A model generated the notes under the pieces. That model saw nothing but the letters and a program-made list of their open reading frames with translations, was not told where the DNA came from and did no database searches. Below are positions 34,459 to 48,500 of a stretch of DNA of 64,000 bases, in pieces. The stretch's first letter is position 1. Each line of letters begins with the position of its first letter. Made by a program: the position numbers and the translations under genes. The DNA lies in assembly GCA_963930775.1 (NCBI GenBank), contig OZ005698.1, positions 5,586,501 through 5,650,500 on the forward strand, read 5' to 3'. The DNA is from Cliona cf. orientalis (Eukaryota > Porifera > Demospongiae > Clionaida > Clionaidae).

Positions 34459-37400
34459 CTATTTATAAGATGGAGGGGAAAAAAATTAATACAAACATAC
34501 ATTCATATGGTATAATATGGGTGATTGTAAATTCACGCTATTCTTACATTTTTCTGGCATTTCAATACAGTCAACAGAACACAGCTCAATATTGTACATG
34601 ACATCATTCATTGCAATGTAATCAAGAATGTGAAGGTAGTGGGTTTCTGCTCCACTTTCAGCATCTCGTTCACTTGTTATCCATGAATTTTGTGGTGGTA
34701 GATCAACAGTTTGGTCACCTTCTGTCTTCGTTGAATTCAAAGATGATGCTCTTCGTCCTAAAACACCTTGAGAATCCTCGTATCTGTAGTAGACCCAGCC
34801 AGTGTTATTACTCGTTGTATTCGCTAGAAGTGATATTGTTGTATTGTCTGTCATTGTGTCAACTGACTGCACTGTACCAATGCTCACATTGTGGTGCTTG
34901 AGAGTTCTGCTGCTGATCAGGCCATCTGGATGCCCCAGGAAGTCATTTCGGTCATTGACTAGGAAGTCAGGTATTCCGTCATCTTCTTCGACATTGTACA
35001 TCATGACATTTCGTACCAGTTCGTGTGTTTCCAGCTCATCAAGGATAGAGAGCCTTGGGTCACCAAGTGGATTTCTGTTCTCAAAAGTAGCCGAGTACCC
35101 TGTGAACTCCCCTTTTAGGCTAGACTGCATGATCCACCTTGCAACTGAGGTGGTATTTGGAGGGAGATCTCCAAACGTGACTGTCAGTGATGGACTAATG
35201 CTCTGCCTACCCACGTTTGTGCCAATGATCCTGAACGCAATGAGGAGTTCGCTTTCATTGTCGATAATCTCCGGTTGTCCAGATGATATACGTAGGCTAT
35301 GTGCTATACCATAACCTACATTCTTCACAGCAACACCGAGAGTGAATGGAACAGATGGCTCTCTGGCCTCAGTGAGAGGATCGTCTCCCTGTACGTTTCT
35401 CTCCAAGAAATAGTGCACAATGAGGGAGGGGTCTGGTCTGACGGTGATGGGTGTGGGCAACAGAGGCACGGTAATGTTCTCACCACCTACAATGTAATTG
35501 AATGAGCCTCCAACAGTGTATATGTGATCTGCATCTGGAGCTGCTTCCGAGTATGGTATGATTAGCCATTCGATTGTTCCTGATGCATCACTAGGCAGCA
35601 TCCATCCGCCGTTAGTAATGGTGATTGAGCCTGAAAGTGTTCCATTACCAATTGAAAAGTGGTGTGTTGCTTGATCTCCTGTCAGTGCATCTACGATGAC
35701 AATTTCTATACTAATCTGCTGAAGAGGTGCAGATTCTTGATTTTCAATCTCTAGCCTCGCTTCAAAAGCTTCCCTAGTAAGAGCTAGTTCCTGCACAATG
35801 CGAATCCTAACCACAGCACATACTCCAACTTCATCTTCTATGTTGCTCATTCGATTGACTTCACCACTTGCAAAGATGTAAGCATCCACATATGAGGGAA
35901 ATCCTTTTCTTTGAGCTAACTCATTTGAGACATTTATGTTTTGAGCAAACCGTTGGACGGCACTGAAAGAAGCCATGTTGGCTCCATCAAGTGGCTCGAG
36001 TTGACCACTGTTCCATCCTGATATGGTGTTGTTGATACGTTCAATCATTCTCGCAACCATAGAAATTGTTGTTCCATTAGGTGGAGGTGCAAACAGGATG
36101 GTGGAGAGTTCACCAGTGGATATCAGTACACCTGCTTCACTTTCATCGTCCAGAGCAGGTCGCAGAGTATTGGAGAGCCATTCAGAGTCATTCACCGAGA
36201 AAATCCACATGTCATCTCCAAGTACTTCAGTACCAAGGGCTACGGTTTGTTGAATTGGATAAATAGCGTCCACCAGGTCGCTCAGTAGCTGTTCACCTGG
36301 ACCTGTGTTTCTTTTTTGACGAGAGGTACCCGTGCTGTTGCTAGTGCTATTTCTCAGAAGGTCCAGACATTTGTCAAAAACGCTCTCGTTCACAAAACAG
36401 GTTAGATACCCTGTCCACCGATTACCCATAGCACATTCGATCCATTGCATAGCACTCCAAAGATCAGGAAAAGGATTTTCACCATCGTAAATGCTAACCG
36501 CAACGCTGCTTATGCATCCAACTATGGGTGGCAGCACATTTATGTTCAGTAAACTTGAAGTTGATGGCGTTATACACTTCAACACAGAATCAAAGCAGCT
36601 ATTACAAAGGACGGATGTAGTGGACGTGAAGCCATCAAAGCTATTGCTTGGAGGTGGCACTTCGATCTCCGGAATGTCAATATCATCAAATCCAATTCCT
36701 GGGAGTGATATCACGGGACCTGCTATTTCTGGTAAACGGATCTCAATCAGCTCTTCAATAACTTCAGGTATACGCAATACAGGGACAACAGGCTCCTTTA
36801 TTATGACGGAAATACTCTGGAATATGGGGCGATTGCAAACATAGCTGTATAACACACTTATGGTGTATATTATGTAGTCAATTCGAGATGCACGTGTCTG
36901 GACTGGTCTCGTGGACGAACGAACAGTCACAATAACTGATGACAGTGGTTCCAGATTTCCTAGCTCTTCATTGGTTGCTGAAAACACCAAGGATGGATGA
37001 GTTGGAAGTTGCAGGCTGACATTGTCGGCTCTAACCAAACCATGATTTGTTATGTTTATCTGAATTGAACTGAGGCGTCCAGATTCCAGGTCAGCCAGAT
37101 TGATTTCTGTTGGATCAACCGTAACAACTGGTATTGGGACGTGAGTTTCAAACTCTGTTATGACTGGTATTACGTACACGTCTTCGTATGTCACTGGAGT
37201 AACACTCCATGTGTACCTCACTGCTTGCCTCTCTATGAAAACTGTCATGTTGGGGTTGGAAATTGATGTGACTGTGACCAGATTAAGAGTGCGGTGGTCT
37301 GGAGCTACTACATACATCTGGTATCGATCTTCGTGGATGTTGACAAATGTTGCAATGCCGTTTCCGGCTGCAGTAGTCAGTGTAAGCCTGAGGTTACGCT

Positions 37401-40400
37401 GATAATTGATCAGTGTTATTGTTGCATCGTCTACTAGTGGTCGTCCGGCTGCAAAGTATGTGTACTCATCCTCCACAATTACTGTCAAGTTCATTAGTAG
37501 ATCAGATGATACTGTAAGAGATATTGGAATTGATATGTACACTTCATTGCTTCGAACAGTGACAGAAGTATCTAGCTCGCCAAGCTGCTGTGTTGCTGGA
37601 GTCTGAGCCTGAAGTATCAAGACGGCAGATTCTCCAGTGCCTAAGTTCAAACTGCCACCATTCAGTTGCATGTTTCCAAAACTGATGAGAGAAATATTAA
37701 TGAAATTCGAGCTTGGCAGGATACCTCGAACATTTGTGGCCACATTTCTGCCTATGTTGGTCACGTTGAACTCAAACGATCTGGATGTTCCTCTGACAAT
37801 TCTGTTATCCACCTGTTGAGGGTCAACTTGGAGGAGTGGTAGGACAGCTTCGATACGTAGATTAGCAATCAACTGAAGTCTGGTACCTTCGCTTGCATCA
37901 ATGATAACTAGGAAGGCTCCTCTGACTATTCTAGATGACACTACTCTGATGTCAACTGCTAACTGTTCCCCGGGCTGTAGAGTATCATTTGAATTTTCTC
38001 CCCGTAACGATGCTGTAATGCTGATGCCCCTTGCATTCCCAGGTTGAACAGTGACAGAGAGCCCACTAAGAGCTCCTGGTCCATCATTGTATACGTATGT
38101 TGTGTTGTAAAAGATCCTACTGAAGTTTCCATCAAATGATTCTCCTCTCAGGACAATGCCACGGGGTCTTGCCACCATTCCAAGAACACTCCACTCTGTT
38201 TGGGACAATGTCAGTGATGAACCAGGATGTCTTACGGTGGCCATGTATGTACCATATTCAGTTGATGCTGGATAAAAGGTCAGTGAGAAATTACCATCAC
38301 TTGTGGTATATACGGTATAGGCCCTTGAAGCTCCATTGCTGGTTATATTAACTTCGACTGGCACAATGCCACCAAGCTCGCTTTCTATTACACTATTCAT
38401 TGCATACTCAACACTCCCTGTGATGGTCACAGGTTGGGCATAAGGGAATGTGCTAGAGGACACAGGATTTACTCGTGCTCGATAGCCTGGGGCTACTTGC
38501 AAGGTCCAATTGACCCGTGCTTCACCCACTTCATTTCGAATCAGCACCAAAATAGTGTGGTTACCAGCTTGAGCTCTGCTCCATGTCACTTGGCCCGTCA
38601 GCTGATTCAATTGCAATTGCCTGGGACTAGACAGCAAGAACCATGAAAGAGGTGGTGTTCCTCGTGAGAGATTGATGCTTGTTCTGTATTCTTGAGCTTC
38701 TTGTAATGTGGCGTTGCTGACTGGTACTGGCACCGGCTCATAAATGAGGATCTCACAGTCTTCACCATACCATGGCCTGTTGCAGTAGCATCGTCCAAAT
38801 GAGCAACTACCACGTGGAATGCTCTCATTTCGGCCACACGCATGTGGTGGGCAAACATTGTACAAGTGAATTGTCTGCAACTCTGATGTGCTTCTACCAC
38901 AACTGATTGCTGTCCAATTGCGCACAAAGCTACTCGGGCAAGAGTATCGACTGACAGAGTCTTCAAACATGAGCTGCAGTGGTAGTCTACAAAGATTGGG
39001 AGCAGCAGCTGTTGAAGATGACACTTGAGTCGAGCTTGATGTACTATCACAAGGCAGGGTCAACAGAGCTGATAGTGACACTGCTGGGGTGAAGTCAATG
39101 TCAATATCTTGCACCTGCTGATTAACATTGCCAGCGCCGTCTGTTGCTGTCCACGTACGTCTGATTGCGCATCCAGTCTGAAGGTCACTGTACGTCAGAG
39201 AGACACTTTCTGGCCTGTTGTCAGACACTTGTGCTTGCCCTGTATGTTCAGGGCCGGTGGAACCACACAAGCCTCTCGAATTTTGAGAGATACTAATCAC
39301 TGGAGGCTCGAAATCTGTTTCCCATGAGTAAGATACCCTCTCACCTGTGTTGCCAAGCTGATCCGTTGCTACAACAACCAGGGTGTAGTTGGTGTTTGCT
39401 GAGAGTAGAGGTGTAGCAAATCTACCACTGTTGCAGTAGGAATGGCTCTCCAGTGTCATGTTGGCTATGAAGTAGCACTGGTAAGAGCATACCTCATTGC
39501 ATGTAAAAGCTAGCATGACACTCTGTTCGTTAGATACTGGGCGTGGCCTGGCTGTTATGGTACTCACGGGTGGAATCAGATCAACCTCAAAGCGGTGTGT
39601 ACGCCTAGCTATGTTTCCTGCATCATCTCTTGCTTGAATCAATAGCACGTACGAGCCACCACTCAAGTCATCTCCTTGCCAGTAGCCATCTGAACAATTT
39701 ACTGCTGATTCAATGGAGCCATACGTGAGGACACATTCCCATGTCACATTCTCATTGGTTCCCCATGAGATGGAGATGTTTTCATTGCTCAAAATGGGAT
39801 TCTGTAGGAAATCCACTTCTGGTGGTGTGACATCTCTGGTTTCAAACGTCCAGTAGTATTTATCGAGAAGAGGTTCACTTTCTGGACCACACAGTTCAAG
39901 GCCTTGTACAATTGCTCGATCAAACCTGATGCTAAATCGTGTCTGTTCTGCAAATCCAAAATTTGGCGTTATGGATATCCTATTGGATTGCTCAAAAGCC
40001 ACCTCTTGTGACTGAGACACGTCGATCCTGTACACCTCCAGCTCCGAGTTGAACTCATGGAATGTTATGTAGGCAGTCCTGGATGGACGCTGGATGTTGC
40101 GATCAAACATAATACGCCATGTTGTATTAGATGGGTAGACAAGCTGTTGATTTGGCGTGGCTGTTGATTGGACTGGTGATGGTGGGAAGTGTCCAGGTAA
40201 GAGGGTAATACAAGATTCATCAATTGTCAGCCCATTAGATCTCACTGCTGTGAAACACAGTATGTGCGTCTGATTCTCTTGACTAGCCACTGGAGCCCAT
40301 GTGACATTGATGTAGTAGCTACTAGTGTTTTGTATTTGTGTCAGGTTACTTATCATAGCACCTGATGGTACTCTGTTTTCAATATCTGAAATTGACACGT

Positions 40401-42540
40401 CTGAATTACCGCTAACAGCTATTAGCTGTGCTGTAAATATTGTCTGAGGTGGAACTGCGACACAGGATCCTTGCTGCAGAGTCTGCTCAACAGCGTATGA
40501 TGTTGCATAGAATTCGAGGCGTGGACAAGATGGTGTGCCTAAAATAGTCATGCAAATATCATAATGTAGGTACCTGTATAGCGGGATATTCTCATGGGGT
40601 AAATATTTCACGAATTTCTCAATTTCCGCTTAAAAAGCTATTTTCATGGGTAAAAATTTTGAGGGTTATATCAGTCCATACCATGCTCACTCAAGATTTA
40701 ATTGAGGCCTCGTTCTGACCCATGAAATCCGCGAAAATTTTCCCCATTTAAAATTTCCCACTATGCAGTATTACCTGATTACACACTTCATGGAAAATAA
40801 CGGTCTCCATATTAATGCTTAAGAATTTTATTCTCTGATTCTCTTAAGAATGTAATGATTAGCTATAAGTCAAACATATTATTATTATGATATAATACCT
40901 GGTGTTGTAATTGTTGGACAGATTGGGACAGAAATCGTAACACTAGTAACCATTGAATCACCATTTGTTGTCTCGGTGGCTCTAGCATTAACAGTTATTG
41001 TGAGAGGAGTGTTAAGGTCTACTTGCGAGAAGTCAGCTAAAACATTCTTAATCATGAATTCCTCAGTCGAGTTGAAAATGTAGTCACCATTGGTGGATTT
41101 CTGTCCTGCAGACAGTTGGGTTCCCTCAGGTAGCTGGGAAATGATAACATCTAGAATTTCAGAGCCATCAGTGTCCACCAAAGAGCTGTCTATGCTGAAC
41201 TTAAATGTTCCAGAACAAACGCATGGGTCATGAACAACACTCATTACAGGAGCATCTGCTACAGGAGTTATGGTGAATTGCTGGGTTCCAGTTCTGCGAA
41301 GCGAGGCAGTTGGATCGATTGCCTCAGCCTCAATCATGAAAGTGCCTGAGGTATGCTCAGGGAAGGTGAGTACACTCTCTCCAAAGTCTGCAGAGGTGAA
41401 TCTCCAATTGCTGCCGTCGTATGTGCCTCGATTCAGTGATGAGTTTGTTGGGAGCTGAGTAACATGAATGAGGAGATCACTTGTCAAGCTAGAGCTCTGT
41501 GCATGAGGGTGAGCAGACAACTGAACCAATACTGGATTGTCTTCGGTTGTATCACGTGCTGACAACTCCAAAATGGGTGGTCCAGCTGGACGAGTACCTA
41601 TACATTTAAGTGCGAATCTTTATCATGCCTACACACAAGTTAACATTTCTGTGATAACTATTGCAAGCACAGATATTATTAAGGGAGTTATAACAACTTC
41701 CTATCCCAACCCAAGTTCAAATCCCTCTCCCCTACAGTATGTTTCAGTTTTTCGATCATGATAAGCTGCTAATTATTATATCACTATCGTACTTTCACTG
41801 CAGTCGATTCCAAAGAAGCCAGCTTCACATATGCAGGTGTTGAGATCAGAGCAATTTCCTCTATTGGAACAGTCATTGGGACAAACTCCGACACTTGTCA
41901 CATAGTCTACCACCATCAAATTCTCCATTGCCTCATCAAGTGGCTGTCGGTTACCAACATTGTCTGCTGCCTGTGTGAAAAGTCTGTACTGTGTGCCAGG
42001 TTCCAGTGACAGCACGATGAGGTCTGCTTTAGATTTACGAACCAATGAATAAATAGTTCCAGCATCTGTGGAATAATTCAAGAAGTATAAGGCAATAATA
42101 GGTCATTTACTGCAGAACCTCCGATAGCGGACCCTATTATTAACAATATGTACACAAATGCTGTCCTAGGTAGTCATGTTGTTGTCTTACCAGCCATCTG
42201 ATAGATGTCAACATAATTAACACCAGAGCCAGTATCAGCTTTTTGTACTTGGATGGCAAGTGTACCATTCTGAAGAAGGGAGTCATCAATGGAGGAATTG
42301 GAGGTTGGTTTGCTGTTATCAATCTGTAATTCGTAATTGCAAACATTAAGGCTTGGTTCACTGTATTATGGCAAAACTGTTTGACACATATATTCGATGC
42401 AGCAAGGATAGACTAGATGTCTATCCATGTTTTACTAATGCACTGTTAGATATGCTTGATCACACCTGTCACAAGTCTATATATAGCTCCATTTCCCCAT
42501 GATGCATAGGAACACAACCATTACCATACTATGTGTAGGA

Positions 42541-42572
<32 letters not shown>

Positions 42573-45500
42573 ATGTCATGGCCCCCCCCACACCAATCTT
42601 GCCAATTACTAGTACGTGAATACATGGCCCCCCCCACACCAATCTTGCCAATTACTAGTACGTGAATACATTTTGCACATGACTCTATGTAGTTGCCCCC
42701 CCCCCCCCAACCAAAAGACTTAGTAGGTTCCACCAATGATTACAACCACATTGTGAGCTAAGCCTAATATCAGGTACTACCTACACAAATGGCTTACAGC
42801 ATAATATTATACTCAATCATTTTGCATAGATCTATATTATAGAGTGAATCCCAGTTAAGTGTAGACTTACAGTGTTAAATATCGGTGGAGTTATGATTGG
42901 CTCATTTTGATCGAACACAATGGAGGCATTTGCGTCGATCCTTGCATTGGTGGTCACATGTGCAGCAGCATTGATCCTGAATGTTACAAACCCTTGTCCA
43001 GTTGTGCCATTGTTTGGTGGAAGGAACCCTATGGTTGAATCATCAGGAACCTCACCTGCAGAGTAATAATAATTAAGAGTACATGTATGGCATGACCCAG
43101 TCTGCTTGAAGATATCGATGTTACAATAATAGCTATACTACATGCATGGTCACATTGTATTCGATCAGGTTGAAGTTTGTCATAGAGAATTATAACATGT
43201 ACTCAGAATCCTTTTTGAGTCAAACAGATAACAGTCCATTAGTGTTGTGTCATTTTATATATGTATAAAGGTTTGTGAGTATATAGTCTAGCTAGCACAT
43301 GCATGTACTGCTTACCAGTTACTGGATCAACAGTTTGAAATTCCCAGATTGCTGAACTGGAAACTACATCAAGGCCGGCACGAATACGAACAAACACACC
43401 ATGACTCTCTGTCAGATTCACAACCTCCTATAATTATGATACACGAGTGTGCAATTATGAAGAAACTATCATTCATTGAGATTGAGTAGCTACTTACTTG
43501 TAAAACTGCAGTATTGTATGAAATTTCCCGAGTAAACCCTCCAAAGCCAAGTGATCCAAGTCTGAAAGTTCTGATGTCCAAGTCTCTGTCAAAGATATGT
43601 GTGACGACCACTATTTGTGCTGGTGCAGTAGCATTTGGGTCATTTTCATATCTGATTGTGTAGTCGTATGCTTGATCAGCTGATACAAAATGAGCATCTC
43701 CATATCCCAGAGGGCCAATCATGTCATTCTGCATTAGAGATGAATATGAATAAATTTAATACATGATTTTCTGTAACAAATAATATAATATTATGGTATC
43801 CCCTTGAAATAAAGGAGTGTACAGATAGCATTAACACCCTCTTTGATATAATGAAGATTCTCTAAGTTAGTTACCATCGAAAGATTAAGCATGTGATCTG
43901 CCTAACACAATTACTAGTTATTTTATACTAGATATGTCATATTAAAGTAGAAGCTTTTGCCAAAGTTGAACTAACAGGATCTCTTGAGACAATCAAAGGC
44001 AGGTCAACATCATCAGTCAATTCTGGTTTAAGCTTTTCCCATTCAGCCTCATAAAATTCATCCCTCAATCTATCGTCCACCATCCCTTGTGTGAAATCCT
44101 TTGCTTCTTCCAGTACTGGATTCTTTTCTATATTGTCGCTTATTTCTTCAATTACACTCCGGTAAAATTTACTCCTCTTCACCAGTTCTGTCAAATTATT
44201 GCTTACAATAATTATAATATTCAAAATATATAATTATGTGTGAGCATACTCTTGTGTAGGTATGATATAATCTTCAATGGACCAGCCTTCACCAGACTCC
44301 AGATATCTCTCTTGATTATTTTGCCAATTTCCTCTCTAAGCTTGGTTGGTGTTGTGCCATGGATTGCATCTTGTACCACCGCATCAACAAGTGGTAAAAA
44401 GTAATCCTTCACAATTCTACTTGACAAAAGCTTCTTCACAGCTTCTTTCACCAATGCTAAATTATTTATGCACAGAAAAAGATAAGTTACTGAGAATCCA
44501 CAATAATGCTCAGCAAGAATCTATAATAACTAGCAATTTTAAAATACCTTTAGTAACTCCAAGTCCAGGACCTAATATTGCTCCACTAACAGCTGCTCCA
44601 AACAAATCTGCCAAATGAAAATGATAATTATAGTGGCAGCAATTATGGATGGGATACAATACCAGACCCCAAGTAGTCTCGTCCCCAGACCCCACCCTCA
44701 AAAGGAGGGAAAAGGGGTCTGGTGACTTCGGGCAGTTTTCTTGGTTTGGCCGGCTCTGGGTGCGTGCGCCTACATGGGTGCGCTTGAGCAGAGCTCGGAT
44801 CTGATTGGCCAGTAAGGCTGCATAGGCGATTCAATTTTGTATAGCGGGCAATGGCCCTGCTACATTCCTGCGGCAATCTGATTGGGACGCGCAAATTCCT
44901 CCGCGGGTCGTCAACTGGACCAAGCATTTTTGCCCAAAGTCACCAGACCCTTTTCCTCCTCGAGGGTGGGGTCTGGGGACGAGACTAGACCCCAAGGGCA
45001 TGTAGCTAACTGCAATACACTCTGAACTAATGAATGCATGCATCTAGCAAAATCTAATCATAATAATGACGTACATGCAACTCTCTATAGGACTGCACTG
45101 TGCATAGCGGGAGGGTTTGAATACTACGAATCTGTAGACACCTTATCCAAACTTAACCCTAATTAAACAAGATGATCTTTGACTCAACACCACACTGACA
45201 CCATTGAAATCATGGCCGGATACTTAGGGCCATCTGACCAGCTATTAGTAGGTGCATGAGCGATCCCCATCCACCACTGATTTCACACCATAATAATAAT
45301 TACAATTCTTCGTTAATTAGAAGTATAAGCCCTTCACAAAAATATTTACAAATTCCCCATTAATTCTGTTAGCATGCAAAAATGTGGGTCAGTTTACCTT
45401 TCCAGCTTGGAAATTCACCTCTACCAAGACTAAGGCCCACTTCAATGGCGACGCTCTCCGCAGCTCCTAGGCCAGATCTGACCAATAGTGGAATGATGAG

Positions 45501-48500
45501 AGCAACCAGTGGCAACACTTTCCCACTTGGATCTTTGACATTCAGTGGCGAATTTTGGACATAGGCATAGAAATTTGTACTTCTTCCGCTCAGCTCTAAA
45601 TAATATTATAATATCAATGTAATTGAGCCACCCAGGCTGCATTCTTCTAAATTGTGGTCAGGATTAAGTAAGTGTTGTTAGTAATTACCTAATGGATCAA
45701 TGGAAATGAATCGTCCATGAGCAGCATCATACACACGAGCTCTCATTGAGTAAAAGTCAACCAGTTCATCAAGTCTTATGATTCCCAGTTTCCCGACATA
45801 CTGAAGGATGTTCCTGACTTGTTCTGACTTTTGCAGGAGTTTACCAAAAGGATCGTAGCTGTAAGAGTTCAGAACTCTTTCATTTTCATCTCTGACTTTG
45901 ATCACAGACCTATAATGAAAGAATAATGTAATATTAGGAATGCTCTAGCTATCACAAGTATAAGCATGTGATAATTATTACAAAATTCAATATTATGACA
46001 CAATTAAACTCACCCATCGCCATCATATTCATAGTATAGCATTGAAGCATTTTGTTGTTGCCAGGCAGCAATGACACCATAGTCAAGTCCTTGAACAAAA
46101 TACGTCACGTCATTTCCATCAATCTATGAAATGAAATAAAGTGGTTTATAAAATGCATGTGTATTAATTATTTATATATATACTTCAGCAATAATGTCAG
46201 CTCCAAATAGTCCATATGGATCAACAAGGTATTCAAAAGTGCTGGAATCAGTACAGTTCTTTCGATAAAGACTTCCCAATGCATCATAATGATATGAGCA
46301 TCTGCAAATAATATAATAATATGGAAGTGAAACAATAATTGTTAGATTTGCTTGTTATTAGCAATAATTCACTGGTTGACTTACGTTTTGCCTGGGATCT
46401 GACTTTGAATAAGTCTACTTTCTGCATCAAAATCGTATGATTCCACATATCCTGTCGTGTTCTTCCTAACAAGATTTCCATCAGAATCATAGAAAAAGGT
46501 GGTTTCATTGAAGGACGTATACTGGTTCATGTTGTTCGTAGAATATCCAAATTTTCGGCCATTGACCGACATAAACACTCTGTTACTTCGACCATCATAA
46601 CCACACTCTTCGACGTTGCTATCAGGATCTGTCCAGCCAATGAGCTGTCCGCCAGGGTCATACTTGTAGGTCCAGTTTCCTGCAATAGTCTCAATTCCCA
46701 CAACCCTGCCTTTGGTATCATACTTGTACTCGAATTTTGAAGAAAGAGAATGGTTGGAGTGATAGTTCATTGTTGAAGACAGTCGACTTGTATCTTCATC
46801 ATAGGTATAGACAGTGTAGGCTCCATTTCTCAGTGTCTTACGAGAGAGTTTCCCATTGAAATCATAGTCAAAACTTACTATGGTCATGTTTGACGTGGAG
46901 TTTTCGATTTCACTCAGAAGCTTCTTTTCGTTGTAGTGGTACGATATATTGAAGCCTAAGTTGTCAGCAGTATAGCTTCGTTGATAGTCACTGTTGTATC
47001 CATAGTAGACTGATCGCCCATTGGGATAGGAGACTTGTTGGGGCGCACCATGCTCATAATAAAACACAGTGATAGAGCCTTCACGGTTCGTTGCTCGCCT
47101 AAGCTTACCTCTTGTATCATATTCATACACTGTAGTATCATTTGTACCACCAACTCTCTTTTGTAGCTGAAAAAAGTATATTCACATAATATTATTATAG
47201 AAGAGGATATAGTCCTACAGAAACATATTAGGAACGAATGAATGTTACAAAGAAAGCAGATCATAAGCATATTCAGCATGCAGTGCATGTGCAGCAGTAT
47301 TAAAATTTGGCATTTGTTACATGTAACTATATGAGTGTAACTAATTTGAAGGCTGTGATATATTATATGGATCAAGGTGAGGACTAGCTTGTCGTACCTA
47401 ATTCTATGAGCCATATACATGGCTGTATACTTACAACTCTATCATTGGAATCATAGGTAAATGAGACTGCTGCTCCACTAGGATTGACGACACTGGTCAC
47501 CAGACCATCGGGGTCATAATTCACTCGAGTTTGGCCCCCATCAGGGTACACAAATCCTGTAATCAACCCACTGCTGTCATAGTTGGTGTGATAGGAGTTG
47601 CTGTCACTATCAATGTAGGTCAACAGCTCTCCGTCATCTCCCCTAATGAACTTTCTTGTGAATCCATTAGCATCCGTCTCTTCAACATTATTGCCTTCAT
47701 AGACATATGAACCCAGATTCTGAATAATAATTATTATATTAACAGTAATCTCTCAGTAGTACAATACTATTACTATATAATATAGCCTTGTATACCTGGT
47801 CACCAAACATATGAGATTTCATCATCATCTCAGAGCCTGGTACTACTGTCTCGACTTCTGTGAACTTCACATCACTCTCTGTTGAAGATGAGAGAATGGC
47901 ACCGGTTGTATCATAAACAATTTCATTGGTCATGTTCTTTGGAAACATAGTTATAGTAGCTTTTCCATCAAAGTTGTTGGTCACATCAAGAGATGCGAGC
48001 AAGTCACCACTTTCACTATTGACTGCGCTACGACAAAGAAGTCGGTTGCTATCATACGTCCATGACCTTTTCATGCCAGATGCAAATGTTGCCTCAGATA
48101 GGTCACCATCACTTGTGTAGTTGTAAGTTGCAGAGTTGTCTCCAATTGTAACCGACATGAGGTAATCTCCACTATAGCTGTAAAAGCTGCAAAGAAATTA
48201 ACAAGCATGCCTTCTTGAAGCACCTACCATCTTTACTCTAATATAACGTATGCTAAAAAAATAATTACAATTTTAACTTTCGTGTACTTTTCTGGTAAAG
48301 GTCGTTAGTCGCTCTATTATGAAAATTCCCAGAATGCTAATTTCTTACGTTATCATACGTTATATTAGAGTAAAGACGGTACTGTACTGTGGAAACTTAA
48401 ATTTTGGCGAATCAGTCCCGAGAACATAATATTGGCAAATTTAAATTTGTATATGCACGTACATGTATTATATTGGTATACCACCCAACATTTTTTATAG

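Noticed and set aside
34802-35314. Long open frames on the + strand opposite the 5,991-base exon
   Set aside because: They mirror the codon structure of the real coding strand and have no protein-like motifs.
41781-41792. Alternative donor GTGATA for the EGF exon
   Set aside because: Only the donor at 41791-41792 gives the phase required by the next exon at 41597.
48178-48188. Alternative acceptor 11 bases upstream for exon 47796-48177
   Set aside because: It would shift the frame relative to the following YD repeats; the CACAG acceptor restores the frame.
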